DNA of 64,000 nt from contig NZ_DJHF01000020.1 of assembly GCF_002433005.1 (NCBI RefSeq), forward strand, positions 62,001 through 126,000, written 5' to 3'. The stretch is from Acetomicrobium sp. UBA5826. GTDB lineage: Bacteria > Synergistota > Synergistia > Synergistales > Acetomicrobiaceae. Shown here piece after piece: positions 1 through 8,275 of this stretch; the first letter of the stretch is position 1, and each line of letters opens with the position of its first letter. Below the pieces are notes generated by a model. That model saw only the letters and a list, made by a program, of their open reading frames with translations. It was not told where the DNA came from and searched no databases. The position numbers and the translations under genes are program-made.

Positions 1-2
1 CG

Positions 3-722
3 ATAATGGTCAATGAGGAAGATCATCTTAGGATTCAAGTTATTTTGTCAGGTCTTGAGCTTAACGAGGTGTGGAGAATAGCAAAAAAGGTCGAAATGAC
101 GTTCGAAAAGTTGGATTATGCATTCGATTCTGATTTCGGCTATCTGACGGCATGTCCGACGAACGTCGGAACGGGAATGCGTGCCTCGGTAATGGTTCAT
201 ATACCGGCGCTTGAGATGTCAAAGCAAATCGCTACTTTGATAAATGAATGTAATCGCATTGGCCTTACAGTAAGGGGAACTTATGGGGAAGGAAGCGATG
301 TGCTGGGCTCGTTATATCAGATCTCAAATCAAATTACCTTGGGCCTCGGCGAGGAAGAGCTGATTGATAAGGTAGCTTCTGCTGTACGACAAATTGTTAC
401 GGAGGAAGAACGCGCCAGAGCGGTGATGAAGCGTAAATTAGACAGTTCCTTAGATGACAGGCTTTGGAGGGCATTTGGCGTAATGAGATATTGCAGAAAC
501 ATCAGCACGAGAGAAGCTCTTGAACTGATTTCGCTAATCAAAATGGGCAGTGACATGGAAATAACTCCTAAACTTTCCGTGGAGGATTGGAATAATCTTG
601 TTCTTGGCGTACAACCGAACCATGTTCAGTTGTACGCGGGCAAGGAACTGACGCCGGATGAGAGGGATGTGTACAGGGCAGCCTTTTTGCGGGAACGTCT
701 TAAATGCATAGAACCTAAGTAA
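3..722 (+). CDS. mcsB: Protein arginine kinase McsB, 3' part only
   Basis: The gene enters from the left edge, so only about the last 239 codons are visible; family members are about 350-360 residues. McsB phosphorylates arginines on proteins and so marks them for degradation by ClpCP. The fragment carries the phosphagen-kinase signature around the active-site cysteine (TACPTNVGTGMRAS) and the family phrase MVNEEDHLRIQ at its start. The methionine at position 6 is internal to the protein and is not a start, because the frame is open to the window edge. clpC follows after 21 nt, the usual mcsA-mcsB-clpC arrangement; mcsA would lie outside the window. The identification is firm. Confidence 0.95.
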   Translation: MMVNEEDHLRIQVILSGLELNEVWRIAKKVEMTFEKLDYAFDSDFGYLTACPTNVGTGMRASVMVHIPALEMSKQIATLINECNRIGLTVRGTYGEGSDVLGSLYQISNQITLGLGEEELIDKVASAVRQIVTEEERARAVMKRKLDSSLDDRLWRAFGVMRYCRNISTREALELISLIKMGSDMEITPKLSVEDWNNLVLGVQPNHVQLYAGKELTPDERDVYRAAFLRERLKCIEPK

Positions 723-743
723 GGATAAGAGGGGTGATGTAGA

Positions 744-3242
744 ATGTGGCAATTTTTTACGGAGCGAGCAAGAAGGGTGGTCCAATTAGCTCATAGAGAA
801 GCACTGAGGTTGGGTCACGATGTAATAGGTACGGAACATATATTGCTGGGCTTATTGGCCGAAGGCGATGGAGTAGCAGCACATGTGCTGATGTCCTTAG
901 GTATAGATTTAGATGAAGTTCGCAAGAGGGTTGAACAATTGGTTGGCAAAGGACAAGCAAAGGACAAACCGATAGATCTGCCTTTAAGTCCCAGGGCAAA
1001 GCGAGTTCTGGACTTGGCTATGAGGGAAGCTCGAAATATGGGTGTCAACTACGTTGGAACAGAACATATCCTCCTGGGATTGTTGGCCGAGGGGGAGGGA
1101 ATTGCAGCTCAGGTTCTTACCAGCATGGGGTTGGATATGCAAAAGGTGTATCAGGAAGTTGTTCGATATCTCTCCGGAGGGGAGGTAGACCAAATGAGCC
1201 AAAGCCAAGGTTTGTCAAGGAAGAAATCTCATACCAAGACTCCGACACTCGACCAATTAGGCATCGATTTAGTTGAGATGGCTCGTCAAGGCGAACTCGA
1301 TCCCGTTATCGGTCGTGAGCGCGAGATACAGCGGGTAATTCAAATTTTGTCGCGCAGGACTAAAAACAATCCCTGCCTCATTGGTGATCCAGGCGTAGGG
1401 AAGACTGCAATTGTCGAAGGATTGGCTCAGAGAATAGCTACAGGTGAGGTCCCGGAAGTTCTTAAAAACAAAAGAATAGTCCAACTCAATATTGGCAATT
1501 TGGTAGCGGGAACCAAATACAGAGGTGAATTCGAGGAGCGCATGAGAAAACTGGTCAAGGAGGTTCGCGACTCCAAAGACGTGATCGTCTTCATCGATGA
1601 AATTCACACCCTAGTTGGTGCAGGTGGAGCAGAAGGAGCCGTCGACGCTGCCAATATCTTAAAGCCAAGCCTTGCCAAAGGAGAATTTCAAGTAATTGGG
1701 GCTACGACTTTGGACGAATACAGAAAATACATCGAAAAAGATGCTGCTTTAGAGAGGAGATTTCAACCTGTTTTTGTGGGTGAGCCCACTATAGAAGACA
1801 CCATAGAGATCTTAAAGGGTTTGAGAGATAAATATGAGGCGCACCATCGGGTCAAAATAACGGATAAAGCTTTGGAAGCAGCAGCAAGGCTTTCTGCTCG
1901 TTACATAAGCGACAGATATTTGCCTGACAAGGCTATCGATCTTATCGACGAAGCTGGTGCGAGGGTGCGACTTTCTACTATGAATCCGCCGGAGTTTATA
2001 AAGGAGCTGGAAAAGAAGCTCGAGACGGTGAGAAAGGAGAAGGAAGCAGCAGTAGCGTCTCAAGAATTTGAAAAAGCCGCCGCCTTAAGGGACGAAGAAA
2101 GAAAGTTATCAGAGGAACTGGAAGAAAAACGGAAGGAATGGCAGGCTAAGAAGTCTCAAGAAGAACCAATAGTCGACGAGGAAGACATAGCATTGGTGGT
2201 TTCAGAATGGACAGGCATTCCCGTAACGCAAATGACGGAAGAAGAAAGCCAACGGCTGCTTCGTATGGAAGAAGAGATTCATAAACGCATTATTGATCAA
2301 GAGGAAGCTGTATCCATAGTGGCCAAAGCGATCAGGAGGGCCAGAAGCGGCTTGAAGGATCCCCGGCGACCCATAGGGAGTTTCCTGTTTTTAGGCCCTA
2401 CTGGCGTTGGCAAAACTGAGCTGAGCAAAGCTTTGGCGGAATTTATGTTCGGAGACGAAAATTCCATGATCCGTCTCGACATGAGCGAATTTATGGAACG
2501 CCATGAGGTTTCCAAACTCATAGGTGCACCTCCCGGCTATGTGGGATATGAAGAAGGAGGCAAATTGACCGAGGCTGTCAGAAGGCGTCCCTATGCTGTG
2601 GTTCTTTTCGACGAGATAGAAAAGGCTCATCCCGATGTGTTTAATATACTTTTGCAAATTCTGGAGGATGGAAGGTTAACCGATGGACAGGGTCGTGTTG
2701 TCGATTTCAAAAACACGGTGATCATTATGACGAGTAATCTCGGAGCGCAGGATTTGATGAAAGGTCCGGCCATTGGGTTTGCTGCCGAATCGGAATATCA
2801 GATCGATTTCGAGGCCGCAAAGAAAAATATATTGGATGCGGTAAGAAGGACCTTTAGACCGGAGTTTATAAACAGAATAGACGAAATAGTGGTCTTTAAG
2901 CCTTTAGGCGAAAAGGAACTTCTTCAGATTGTAGATATAATGATCGATGACGTAGCTGAAAGACTGGCCGAAAAGGGTATATTCATCGAAGTTAGCGAGG
3001 CTGCAAAGGGGTTTTTGTTGAAAAAGGGGTACGAGCCCAAATTTGGCGCGCGACCCCTGCGAAGGACTATACAGCGATATATCGAAGACAGGCTGGCTGA
3101 CATCTTGCTTGAAGGAAAAATAAAACCGGAAAGCGTAATCAAAGTCGACGTCTCAGAAGACAATATTACTTTTATTCCTGTGGCAAAAGGGAAAAACAAC
3201 AATAAAAAGAAAGCTGTCTCCAAAGAATCTGCACAATCTTGA
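744..3242 (+). CDS. clpC: ATP-dependent Clp protease ATP-binding subunit ClpC
   Basis: This is an AAA+ unfoldase that feeds proteins into ClpP; with McsB it forms the phospho-arginine degradation route. The 832-residue length is typical. Two Clp_N repeats lie at residues ~4-38 and ~81-115, both with GTEHILLGLL. The first Walker A (GDPGVGKT) is near residue 213, a UVR-type coiled coil (FEKAAALRDEE) near 440, and the second Walker A (GPTGVGKT) near 550. An IGF tripeptide suitable for ClpP docking and a C-terminal FGARPLRR sensor 2 region follow. An AGGGGTGATG ribosome site precedes the ATG. An intrinsic terminator follows the stop. clpP is not in the window. Confidence 0.97.
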   Translation: MWQFFTERARRVVQLAHREALRLGHDVIGTEHILLGLLAEGDGVAAHVLMSLGIDLDEVRKRVEQLVGKGQAKDKPIDLPLSPRAKRVLDLAMREARNMGVNYVGTEHILLGLLAEGEGIAAQVLTSMGLDMQKVYQEVVRYLSGGEVDQMSQSQGLSRKKSHTKTPTLDQLGIDLVEMARQGELDPVIGREREIQRVIQILSRRTKNNPCLIGDPGVGKTAIVEGLAQRIATGEVPEVLKNKRIVQLNIGNLVAGTKYRGEFEERMRKLVKEVRDSKDVIVFIDEIHTLVGAGGAEGAVDAANILKPSLAKGEFQVIGATTLDEYRKYIEKDAALERRFQPVFVGEPTIEDTIEILKGLRDKYEAHHRVKITDKALEAAARLSARYISDRYLPDKAIDLIDEAGARVRLSTMNPPEFIKELEKKLETVRKEKEAAVASQEFEKAAALRDEERKLSEELEEKRKEWQAKKSQEEPIVDEEDIALVVSEWTGIPVTQMTEEESQRLLRMEEEIHKRIIDQEEAVSIVAKAIRRARSGLKDPRRPIGSFLFLGPTGVGKTELSKALAEFMFGDENSMIRLDMSEFMERHEVSKLIGAPPGYVGYEEGGKLTEAVRRRPYAVVLFDEIEKAHPDVFNILLQILEDGRLTDGQGRVVDFKNTVIIMTSNLGAQDLMKGPAIGFAAESEYQIDFEAAKKNILDAVRRTFRPEFINRIDEIVVFKPLGEKELLQIVDIMIDDVAERLAEKGIFIEVSEAAKGFLLKKGYEPKFGARPLRRTIQRYIEDRLADILLEGKIKPESVIKVDVSEDNITFIPVAKGKNNNKKKAVSKESAQS

Positions 3243-3270
3243 TACGCGCTAAAAGTGTGAAATATAATTT

Positions 3271-3304
3271 AAGGCCGCGGATAGTTACTTTTCCGTGGCC
3301 TTTT
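3271..3304 (+). terminator. Intrinsic terminator after clpC
   Basis: AAGGCCGCGGA (3271-3281) pairs with TCCGTGGCCTT (3292-3302), one G-T wobble, followed by TTTT. It closes the mcsB-clpC unit. Confidence 0.85.
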
Positions 3305-3379
3305 GCTATTATAACCATGAAAGCTGAAAGTTCTTTCAGTTCATCCGATAATAATATTTTATGTTAAGGTGGTGTAATT

Positions 3380-4219
3380 ATGATGTACGGTTTCGATATT
3401 TTTTTGTTGCTATTTCTTTTTTTGTTAGTGCTTCCCTCCTTCAGGCAATGGAACCTCGAACGGCTACGACAAGGACAGATCAAGAAAATAGAGCATAAAC
3501 GCAGAAGTCGAGTCATTACACTAATCCACAGACAGGAATCCATCGGTTTTTTGGGAATGTTCGCAAGAAATTTCATTAGCATCGAGGATTCCGAGGAAGT
3601 GCTTAGGGCAATAAAATTAACTCCTAAAGATATGCCGATAGACTTAATAATTCACACGCCCGGAGGCGTTCTCTTGGCAGCCGAACAAATTGCAAAAGCA
3701 TTGTCTAAACATGATGCCAAGGTTACCGTGTTCGTTCCCCATTATGCTATGTCTGGTGGAACGCTAATTGCCCTTGCTGCGGACGAAATAGTGATGGATG
3801 AAAATGCAGTTTTGGGCCCGGTAGATCCTCAAATTGGCCAATACGCAGCTGTTTCCATTCTAAAGGTCCTTGAACAGAAACCAATTTCAGAAGTAGATGA
3901 CAATACTATCATATTGGCTGATATGTCAAAAAAGGCCATTACACAAACGCGGCGCTTTGTATATGACCTCTTGATAAGCAACGACGTTCCTGAGGAAAAG
4001 GCAGAAGAACTCTCCACTGTATTAACCGATGGCAGGTGGACCCATGATTATCCCATTATGTATGAGGAAGCAAAACGATTGGGCCTCAATGTAACGAGTG
4101 GAATTCCCGAGGATGTAGCATCTTTGATGCATCTATATCCTCAAGCCGGACAGAGACGCCCCTCCGTTCAATATGTTCCCATGCCTTATCAACGTCCGAC
4201 ATCTAATGGGAAAGAATAA
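3380..4219 (+). CDS. Membrane-anchored Clp-fold serine protease (SDH_sah family)
   Basis: The 279-residue protein resembles the ClpP/SppA-fold family annotated as SDH proteinase (Pfam SDH_sah). A hydrophobic N-terminal segment (residues ~4-23) anchors it to the membrane. The core has the Clp-fold oxyanion-loop motif HTPGGV and a nucleophile-type motif HYAMSGGT with serine near residue 125. LGPVDPQIG, typical of the family, follows. Substrates are unknown. It sits 137 nt behind clpC, beyond a terminator, so it probably has its own promoter. An SppA-like or membrane-quality-control role is inference. Confidence 0.8.
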   Translation: MMYGFDIFLLLFLFLLVLPSFRQWNLERLRQGQIKKIEHKRRSRVITLIHRQESIGFLGMFARNFISIEDSEEVLRAIKLTPKDMPIDLIIHTPGGVLLAAEQIAKALSKHDAKVTVFVPHYAMSGGTLIALAADEIVMDENAVLGPVDPQIGQYAAVSILKVLEQKPISEVDDNTIILADMSKKAITQTRRFVYDLLISNDVPEEKAEELSTVLTDGRWTHDYPIMYEEAKRLGLNVTSGIPEDVASLMHLYPQAGQRRPSVQYVPMPYQRPTSNGKE

Positions 4220-4475
4220 TTTTAATATCTGCTGATACTTGGCGAAGTTTCAGAAAACGCGTTAAGTAGTCCTGATATAGAAAGTTTAAGTGGTTATATA
4301 ATATATGTCGTTCCTATGTCTGCATGATAAAATATATTATAAATGAGACGCACAGCTGTATGTGCGTTCGATAATTATGCAAGCAGTGCAGTCGATAGAA
4401 GAGGAGGTGAAGAGGACATATTACCGATGCAATATCATTTTCATGGCAATAATTAAAATATGAGAGGAGGTAGAA
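4220..4475 (+). other. Leader region of the nhaC gene with hairpin and a possible leader peptide
   Basis: This 256-nt gap holds an ACGCACA/TGTGCGT hairpin (4348-4367). It also holds an 18-codon reading frame starting at GTG 4407 beside a GAGGAGG stretch and ending with TGA at 4461-4463, which abuts the strong ribosome site of the antiporter (GAGAGGAGG). The reading frame could be a leader peptide or chance. I could not match the region to a known riboswitch; a lysine-riboswitch-like core was looked for and not found. Confidence 0.35.
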
Positions 4476-5993
4476 ATGAGAATGAGCGAAAATGGAAGTT
4501 CGACGAGAAAGCCCACTCTTTTTGAAGCTGTTCTGGCTGTTAGCGTAGCTGCTGTCTGCATTGGAACCGGTGTTTTGGTTTTGGGCGTAGATGTGCATAT
4601 TCCACTGGTGTTCTCTGCTGCCTTTGTGTGTTTGATGGGCCGTTATTTGTTGCATTTTCAATGGAAAGATATGGAAGAGGGCATGTTTCGCGGTATCCTT
4701 GCCGGGCTTCAGGCTGTTTTGATATTAATGATAGTGGGAATGATAATTGGCTCATGGATACAGGGCGGCATCGTGCCGACGCTCATATATTATGGTTTGA
4801 GCATCCTTTCACCCAGCATATTTTTGCTTGCAACTTTGTTAATCTGTTCTATTGTTTCATTGGCGACGGGCACCTCGTGGGGTACCTCAGGCACTGTAGG
4901 TTTGGCCTTGATAGGTATTGCCGCGGGGTTGGGGGTTCCAATGCCGCTGGCGGCCGGCGTAGTTATTTCCGGGGCATACTTTGGCGATAAGATGTCGCCT
5001 CTTTCTGACACTACAAATCTGGCTCCCGCAGTTTCGGGGACGACCCTTTTTAGTCACATAAGGGCGATGGTCTCCACAACTTTGCCCACCTACGTAATAG
5101 TTGCCATTATTACCGTAGTATTGGGCCTCAGGTTTGCAGGTGGGACTTTGGATGTGACGAGGATAGTTGCTTTTCAAAAGCTACTCGCTGCAGAATTTAA
5201 CATAAGCATCGTGGGTCTTATTCCCCCTATAGTGGTAGTTTTGCTGGCAGCTTTAAGGTTTCCTGCAATACCAAGTTTATTTGCAGGTGTAGTACTGGGC
5301 GGCATAATGATACTTCTTCAAGGCAGCGGACTGGGAACTATGGTCACTGCGATTCATTACGGTTACAGCCCTGCTTTTAGCGCGGAAGTTGCAGGAGCGG
5401 AGAGTCTCGATGCCGTAGCGGGCATCCTCGCTGCGCAGGGAGTCAGCGATGTCGCTCCCGAACTTGCTCAAGAAGTGGGAGGGATGCTCAGCGATTTGCT
5501 CGAACGCGGCGGACTCGATTCCATGATGTGGACTGTTTCCTTGATATTGTGCGCACTTTCCTTCGGTGGTGTCATGGAGCGTTGCGGAATATTAGAAGTA
5601 TTGCTGCAGGCCCTCTTGCGCCATGTGAAAAGCGTTACAGGACTGGTTACATCGGTAATAATTTCTTGTATAGTTTCCAACATTTTCTTGGGGGATCAGT
5701 ATGTTGCAATAGTGCTCCCTGGCAGAATGTTTAAGCCTGCCTTCGATGAAAAAGGGCTTCACCCTAGAATGCTTTCCAGAAGTTTGGAAGATAGCGGCAC
5801 ATTGACATCGGTTTTAGTTCCATGGAATACATGCGGAGCTTATCATACAAGCGTCTTAGGAGTGCCCACGATTCAGTATTTGCCCTACGCTTTTTTTAAT
5901 TACCTTAACCCGATCGTGGCCATTGCTTTAACAGCTATGGGCAAATCGATATTCTGGCGCAAGGATACGGATGAGGATATCGTAAACGTATAG
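4476..5993 (+). CDS. nhaC: Na+/H+ antiporter, NhaC family
   Basis: This 505-residue polytopic membrane protein looks like the NhaC family, which exchanges cytoplasmic sodium for protons or imports substrates driven by sodium. Family-like segments are SLATGTSWGTSGTVGLAL and SGAYFGDKMSPLSDTTNLA near residues 130-180, and DQYVAIVLPGRMF and GTLTSVLVPWNTCGAYH in the last third. The central stretch around residues 295-350 is hydrophilic and rich in Glu, Ala and Gly, probably a loop between two transmembrane halves. GAGAGGAGGTAGAA gives a strong ribosome site. The substrate could also be an amino acid or organic acid, because several NhaC-like proteins were later found to be such exchangers. Confidence 0.85.
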   Translation: MRMSENGSSTRKPTLFEAVLAVSVAAVCIGTGVLVLGVDVHIPLVFSAAFVCLMGRYLLHFQWKDMEEGMFRGILAGLQAVLILMIVGMIIGSWIQGGIVPTLIYYGLSILSPSIFLLATLLICSIVSLATGTSWGTSGTVGLALIGIAAGLGVPMPLAAGVVISGAYFGDKMSPLSDTTNLAPAVSGTTLFSHIRAMVSTTLPTYVIVAIITVVLGLRFAGGTLDVTRIVAFQKLLAAEFNISIVGLIPPIVVVLLAALRFPAIPSLFAGVVLGGIMILLQGSGLGTMVTAIHYGYSPAFSAEVAGAESLDAVAGILAAQGVSDVAPELAQEVGGMLSDLLERGGLDSMMWTVSLILCALSFGGVMERCGILEVLLQALLRHVKSVTGLVTSVIISCIVSNIFLGDQYVAIVLPGRMFKPAFDEKGLHPRMLSRSLEDSGTLTSVLVPWNTCGAYHTSVLGVPTIQYLPYAFFNYLNPIVAIALTAMGKSIFWRKDTDEDIVNV

Positions 5994-6019
5994 TAGAATT
6001 GTCGACGGAGGTATGACCG

Positions 6020-6463
6020 ATGGAGACCATCATCGAATCACGATCAAGCTATTCGACTCCCATTTGGATGAAATTCATTTTATTTGTTTTTGGGTGTTAT
6101 TGCATTTTTTCGGCAGTATTAGATTTTTCTTTTTATAAGATAATATTAATCATCGTTTCCTTTTACGGTATTATGTATAAAAAGAAAATCTACATTTCAT
6201 CTGATGGAATAACAAAAGAAGTATATGGAATACTGGGAATATCCAAAGAATTTCTTCCATGGGAAGATGTAAAAGCAGCTACTTTTGCCTACAAGGGCGA
6301 TATGGTGATGGTCTTTTTTGAAAGAGGAATCACGGGATGGAAGTTATTGTTTAAGCGTTCCGATGAACCTTTGCTTGAAGAATTAATCAAAAAATATGCT
6401 CCGCAGGCGGAAGTTGATTTTTTAGGCAATTATACCAAGGACTCTAAAAAGCAAAAGTTATAA
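6020..6463 (+). CDS. Small membrane protein with PH-like C-terminal half, function unknown
   Basis: The 147-residue product is not recognised with certainty. Two hydrophobic segments (residues ~17-34 and ~38-53) are followed by a soluble domain whose pattern (ISSDGITKEVYGILG, then a PWEDVKAATF strand) resembles bacterial PH domains. It starts at an ATG 9 nt behind GGAGG and follows nhaC by 26 nt, so the two may be co-transcribed. A strong terminator follows. Confidence 0.6.
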   Translation: METIIESRSSYSTPIWMKFILFVFGCYCIFSAVLDFSFYKIILIIVSFYGIMYKKKIYISSDGITKEVYGILGISKEFLPWEDVKAATFAYKGDMVMVFFERGITGWKLLFKRSDEPLLEELIKKYAPQAEVDFLGNYTKDSKKQKL

Positions 6464-6470
6464 GTTAGGC

Positions 6471-6512
6471 ATATTTCAAATGCCCCGCCAGCTTGGGGGG
6501 CATTTGAAATAT
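6471..6512. terminator. Bidirectional terminator between convergent genes
   Basis: A 16-bp perfect stem (6471-6486 with 6497-6512; arms ATATTTCAAATGCCCC and its complement) with a 10-nt loop lies between two convergent genes. Its AT-rich base gives U-rich runs on both strands. Confidence 0.85.
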
Positions 6513-6523
6513 TTAGTGGGAAG

Positions 6524-6826
6524 CTAAAGCTTTTCCTCGACGGCTTTAACTTTGCCGTCCATTGTTAATTCTTTACCTCTTCTTTCATCAATTTTAAGAC
6601 TAGTTGAAACTCTTGACACTCCTTTTTCGAATAAACAATTGTGGGCTGCTTTAGCGGCATTGAGCACCTCATCTAGTTCACCTTCCAAGACAGTGCTCAT
6701 CGGCGTCAACCTGACTTTCAGATTGAATTTTCTCAAGGTTCTTTCCACCTCGGCTACATAAGAGCTTACACTAGGACTGTTTGTGCCTAAGGGAACCACA
6801 ATTATCTCGGCGATAACTCTTCCCAC
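6524..6826 (-). CDS. MTH1187/YqgV-family thiamine-binding-like protein
   Basis: A 100-residue protein of the MTH1187 (DUF77) family, small ferredoxin-fold proteins some of which bind thiamine. It has the family opening VIAEIIVVPLGT and the VRLTPMSTVLEGELDEVL segment. The GTG at 6826 is chosen over the GTG at 6835 because the AAGGAGG site then sits 8 nt upstream instead of overlapping the start. The gene is monocistronic. The family is confident; the ligand is not known from the sequence. Confidence 0.8.
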   Translation of the reverse strand: MGRVIAEIIVVPLGTNSPSVSSYVAEVERTLRKFNLKVRLTPMSTVLEGELDEVLNAAKAAHNCLFEKGVSRVSTSLKIDERRGKELTMDGKVKAVEEKL

Positions 6827-7046
6827 CTTTGACACCTCCTTCAGATTGTTTTATTTTCTAAATCCGCTGGATTTTTATTGCTAATGTCTTGGGTCTCTTA
6901 AAATATATCATTTTTATCATTTTTGGTAAAAACTTTCAAAAATAGGTGGTCGTAGACGCTGGCGAAATAAGTACTTTAAAGGGGTTTATGAGTTGTGGTA
7001 ATATGATTTAATCATACGGACTATCTGTCTTAGGGAGGCGATGTAA

Positions 7047-7424
7047 ATGCAATATATTCATAGTGATAAAGCACCTAAAGCAGTTGGGCCCTATTCGCTT
7101 GCGGTAAAAGCAAACGGATTTGTCTTCGTTTCGGGGCAACTGCCTCTAGACCCGGAAAGCGGCTTAATTGTAGAAGGTTCTGCAGAGGAGCAGACAGTCA
7201 GGGTGTTGCAAAACATTGAGGCAATTCTGGAAAGTGCCGGGTCAGATATATCAAAAGTCGTAAAAACCACAGTTTTTGTAACCGATATTGCCAATTTTCA
7301 GGCCATTAACAAGGTGTATTCAGAATTTTTTGGCGATAATAGACCTGCCAGATCTCTCGTCGAAGTGAGCAAACTGCCAAAGGAAAAGGCTCTACTTGAG
7401 ATAGAAGTGATTGCCTTAGCATAA
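7047..7424 (+). CDS. ridA: RidA family enamine/imine deaminase
   Basis: The 125-residue protein belongs to the RidA/YjgF family, which hydrolyses reactive enamines and imines made by PLP enzymes such as threonine dehydratase. It shows the opening SDKAPKAVGPYSLAV, the GQLPLDP turn, and the conserved arginine region RPARSLVEV near residue 105 that binds the substrate carboxylate. A TTAGGGAGGCGATGTAA ribosome site precedes the ATG. It stands alone; the neighbouring amino-acid catabolic genes make a detoxifying role sensible. Confidence 0.93.
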   Translation: MQYIHSDKAPKAVGPYSLAVKANGFVFVSGQLPLDPESGLIVEGSAEEQTVRVLQNIEAILESAGSDISKVVKTTVFVTDIANFQAINKVYSEFFGDNRPARSLVEVSKLPKEKALLEIEVIALA

Positions 7425-7496
7425 AAATACCGTATTATCTCAAAAATTATTCTGAAAATTATAAATAATGGAAAAATATAGAATATAATTTTCAAG

Positions 7497-7525
7497 TTGA
7501 CAAAACAGCTATAGGTGATTAAACT
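7497..7525 (+). promoter_or_regulatory. Sigma-70-type promoter of a candidate small RNA
   Basis: TTGACA at 7497-7502 is separated by exactly 17 nt from TAAACT at 7520-7525. A start point near 7531 would make a transcript that reaches the terminator at 7593-7622. Confidence 0.55.
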
Positions 7526-7530
7526 CTCAT

Positions 7531-7625
7531 TTGCTGGGTGCGGCAATGGAAGACAAAGCCAAATACCGTATCCAAACCCTATCTCCTCCTCAAAAAAAGG
7601 GACCCGTTGAGGTCCCTTTTTTATT
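7531..7625 (+). ncRNA. Candidate trans-acting small RNA, about 95 nt
   Basis: Between ridA and the next gene a near-consensus promoter is followed 60-70 nt later by a strong intrinsic terminator, defining a stand-alone transcript of about 95 nt. The region upstream of the terminator is C-rich and unpaired (CCCTATCTCCTCCTC) and complementary to Shine-Dalgarno sequences, as in C-rich regulatory RNAs of Firmicutes. Two overlapping 31-codon frames exist, but one starts before the predicted transcript and the other reads through the terminator. It is not SRP RNA, 6S or tmRNA by any feature I can see. Confidence 0.45.
7593..7622 (+). terminator. Strong intrinsic terminator
   Basis: AAAAAAGGGACC (7593-7604) pairs perfectly with GGTCCCTTTTTT (7611-7622) across a 6-nt loop. 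It lies about 170 nt beyond ridA, so it more likely ends the candidate small RNA than ridA itself. Confidence 0.85.
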
Positions 7626-7671
7626 AAACTTCCATTTATAATTCATTCTGTTTCTGTTAAAATACACGTGC

Positions 7672-7701
7672 TTGACGCGTAGGCAAGAAGGGAAATATTA
7701 G
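7672..7701 (+). promoter_or_regulatory. Possible promoter of the gene at 7732
   Basis: TTGACG (7672-7677) and TATTAG (7696-7701) are 18 nt apart, just upstream of the ribosome site of the following gene and downstream of a terminator. Confidence 0.4.
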
Positions 7702-7731
7702 AAATTAATCTACCACAGGGGGGAATATATA

Positions 7732-8175
7732 ATGCAACCCAGAGCAATGCAAATGACATTGGAAGATATGCTTTCTTTGATGATGGCTCGTATAGACAGC
7801 GTGGCCATGTCCGAAGAGAGCATGAAGACCAAGTTCGATGTATTGGGTCGAGCCCTTTATAAAAAGGGTATTATAACCGATGACGATATCGTAGATGCGG
7901 TCAGAGAGCAGGGAAAGCTCATGAAGGCAATTGGCGCTACTCAAAATGATCTGACCGATGAAGAGGTAAAGGCCATAGCGGAAAATATCCTTCTATGGCT
8001 CAAGGGAGACGCCGGTACGATTAAAAAGAGCATGGAGGAATACGAGCAAAAACTTCGTGAGCTAGCTTCTCAGGAAAACAAGAAACCGCGCCTAGATGTG
8101 GCATCTCCGGCAATATTATCCGAACTGGATAAAATAACCAAAGGAGGCAAGCCGGGCAACAAATTGATTCTATAA
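7732..8175 (+). CDS. Hypothetical protein, 147 aa, soluble and helical
   Basis: I do not recognise this protein. It is hydrophilic with no signal or membrane segment. It begins with a methionine-rich stretch (MQPRAMQMTLEDMLSLMMARI), has a helical central part with DEEVKAIAENILLWLKGDAG, a charged probable coiled segment (MEEYEQKLRELASQENKK) and a basic Gly/Lys tail. ACCACAGGGGGGAATATATA provides the ribosome site. It has its own likely promoter and terminator, so it is probably a single-gene unit. Confidence 0.65.
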   Translation: MQPRAMQMTLEDMLSLMMARIDSVAMSEESMKTKFDVLGRALYKKGIITDDDIVDAVREQGKLMKAIGATQNDLTDEEVKAIAENILLWLKGDAGTIKKSMEEYEQKLRELASQENKKPRLDVASPAILSELDKITKGGKPGNKLIL

Positions 8176-8184
8176 AATAACAAG

Positions 8185-8235
8185 TATAAACACGAGTTCA
8201 TGTAAGCTGTCACGCCTATTGGACTCGTGTTTATA
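8185..8235. terminator. Bidirectional terminator
   Basis: TATAAACACGAGT (8185-8197) pairs with ACTCGTGTTTATA (8223-8235), 13 bp with a 25-nt loop, between convergent genes. A T-rich run follows on the + strand. Confidence 0.7.
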
Positions 8236-8275
8236 TTTTATTTTGTTCGGTATGAAGTTATCAAATAAGGAATTG

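Noticed and set aside
4385..4430. Possible lysine riboswitch core (GATAGAAGAGGAGG) before nhaC
   Set aside because: The conserved lysine riboswitch elements and length do not fit; the AG-rich stretch is better explained as ribosome sites.
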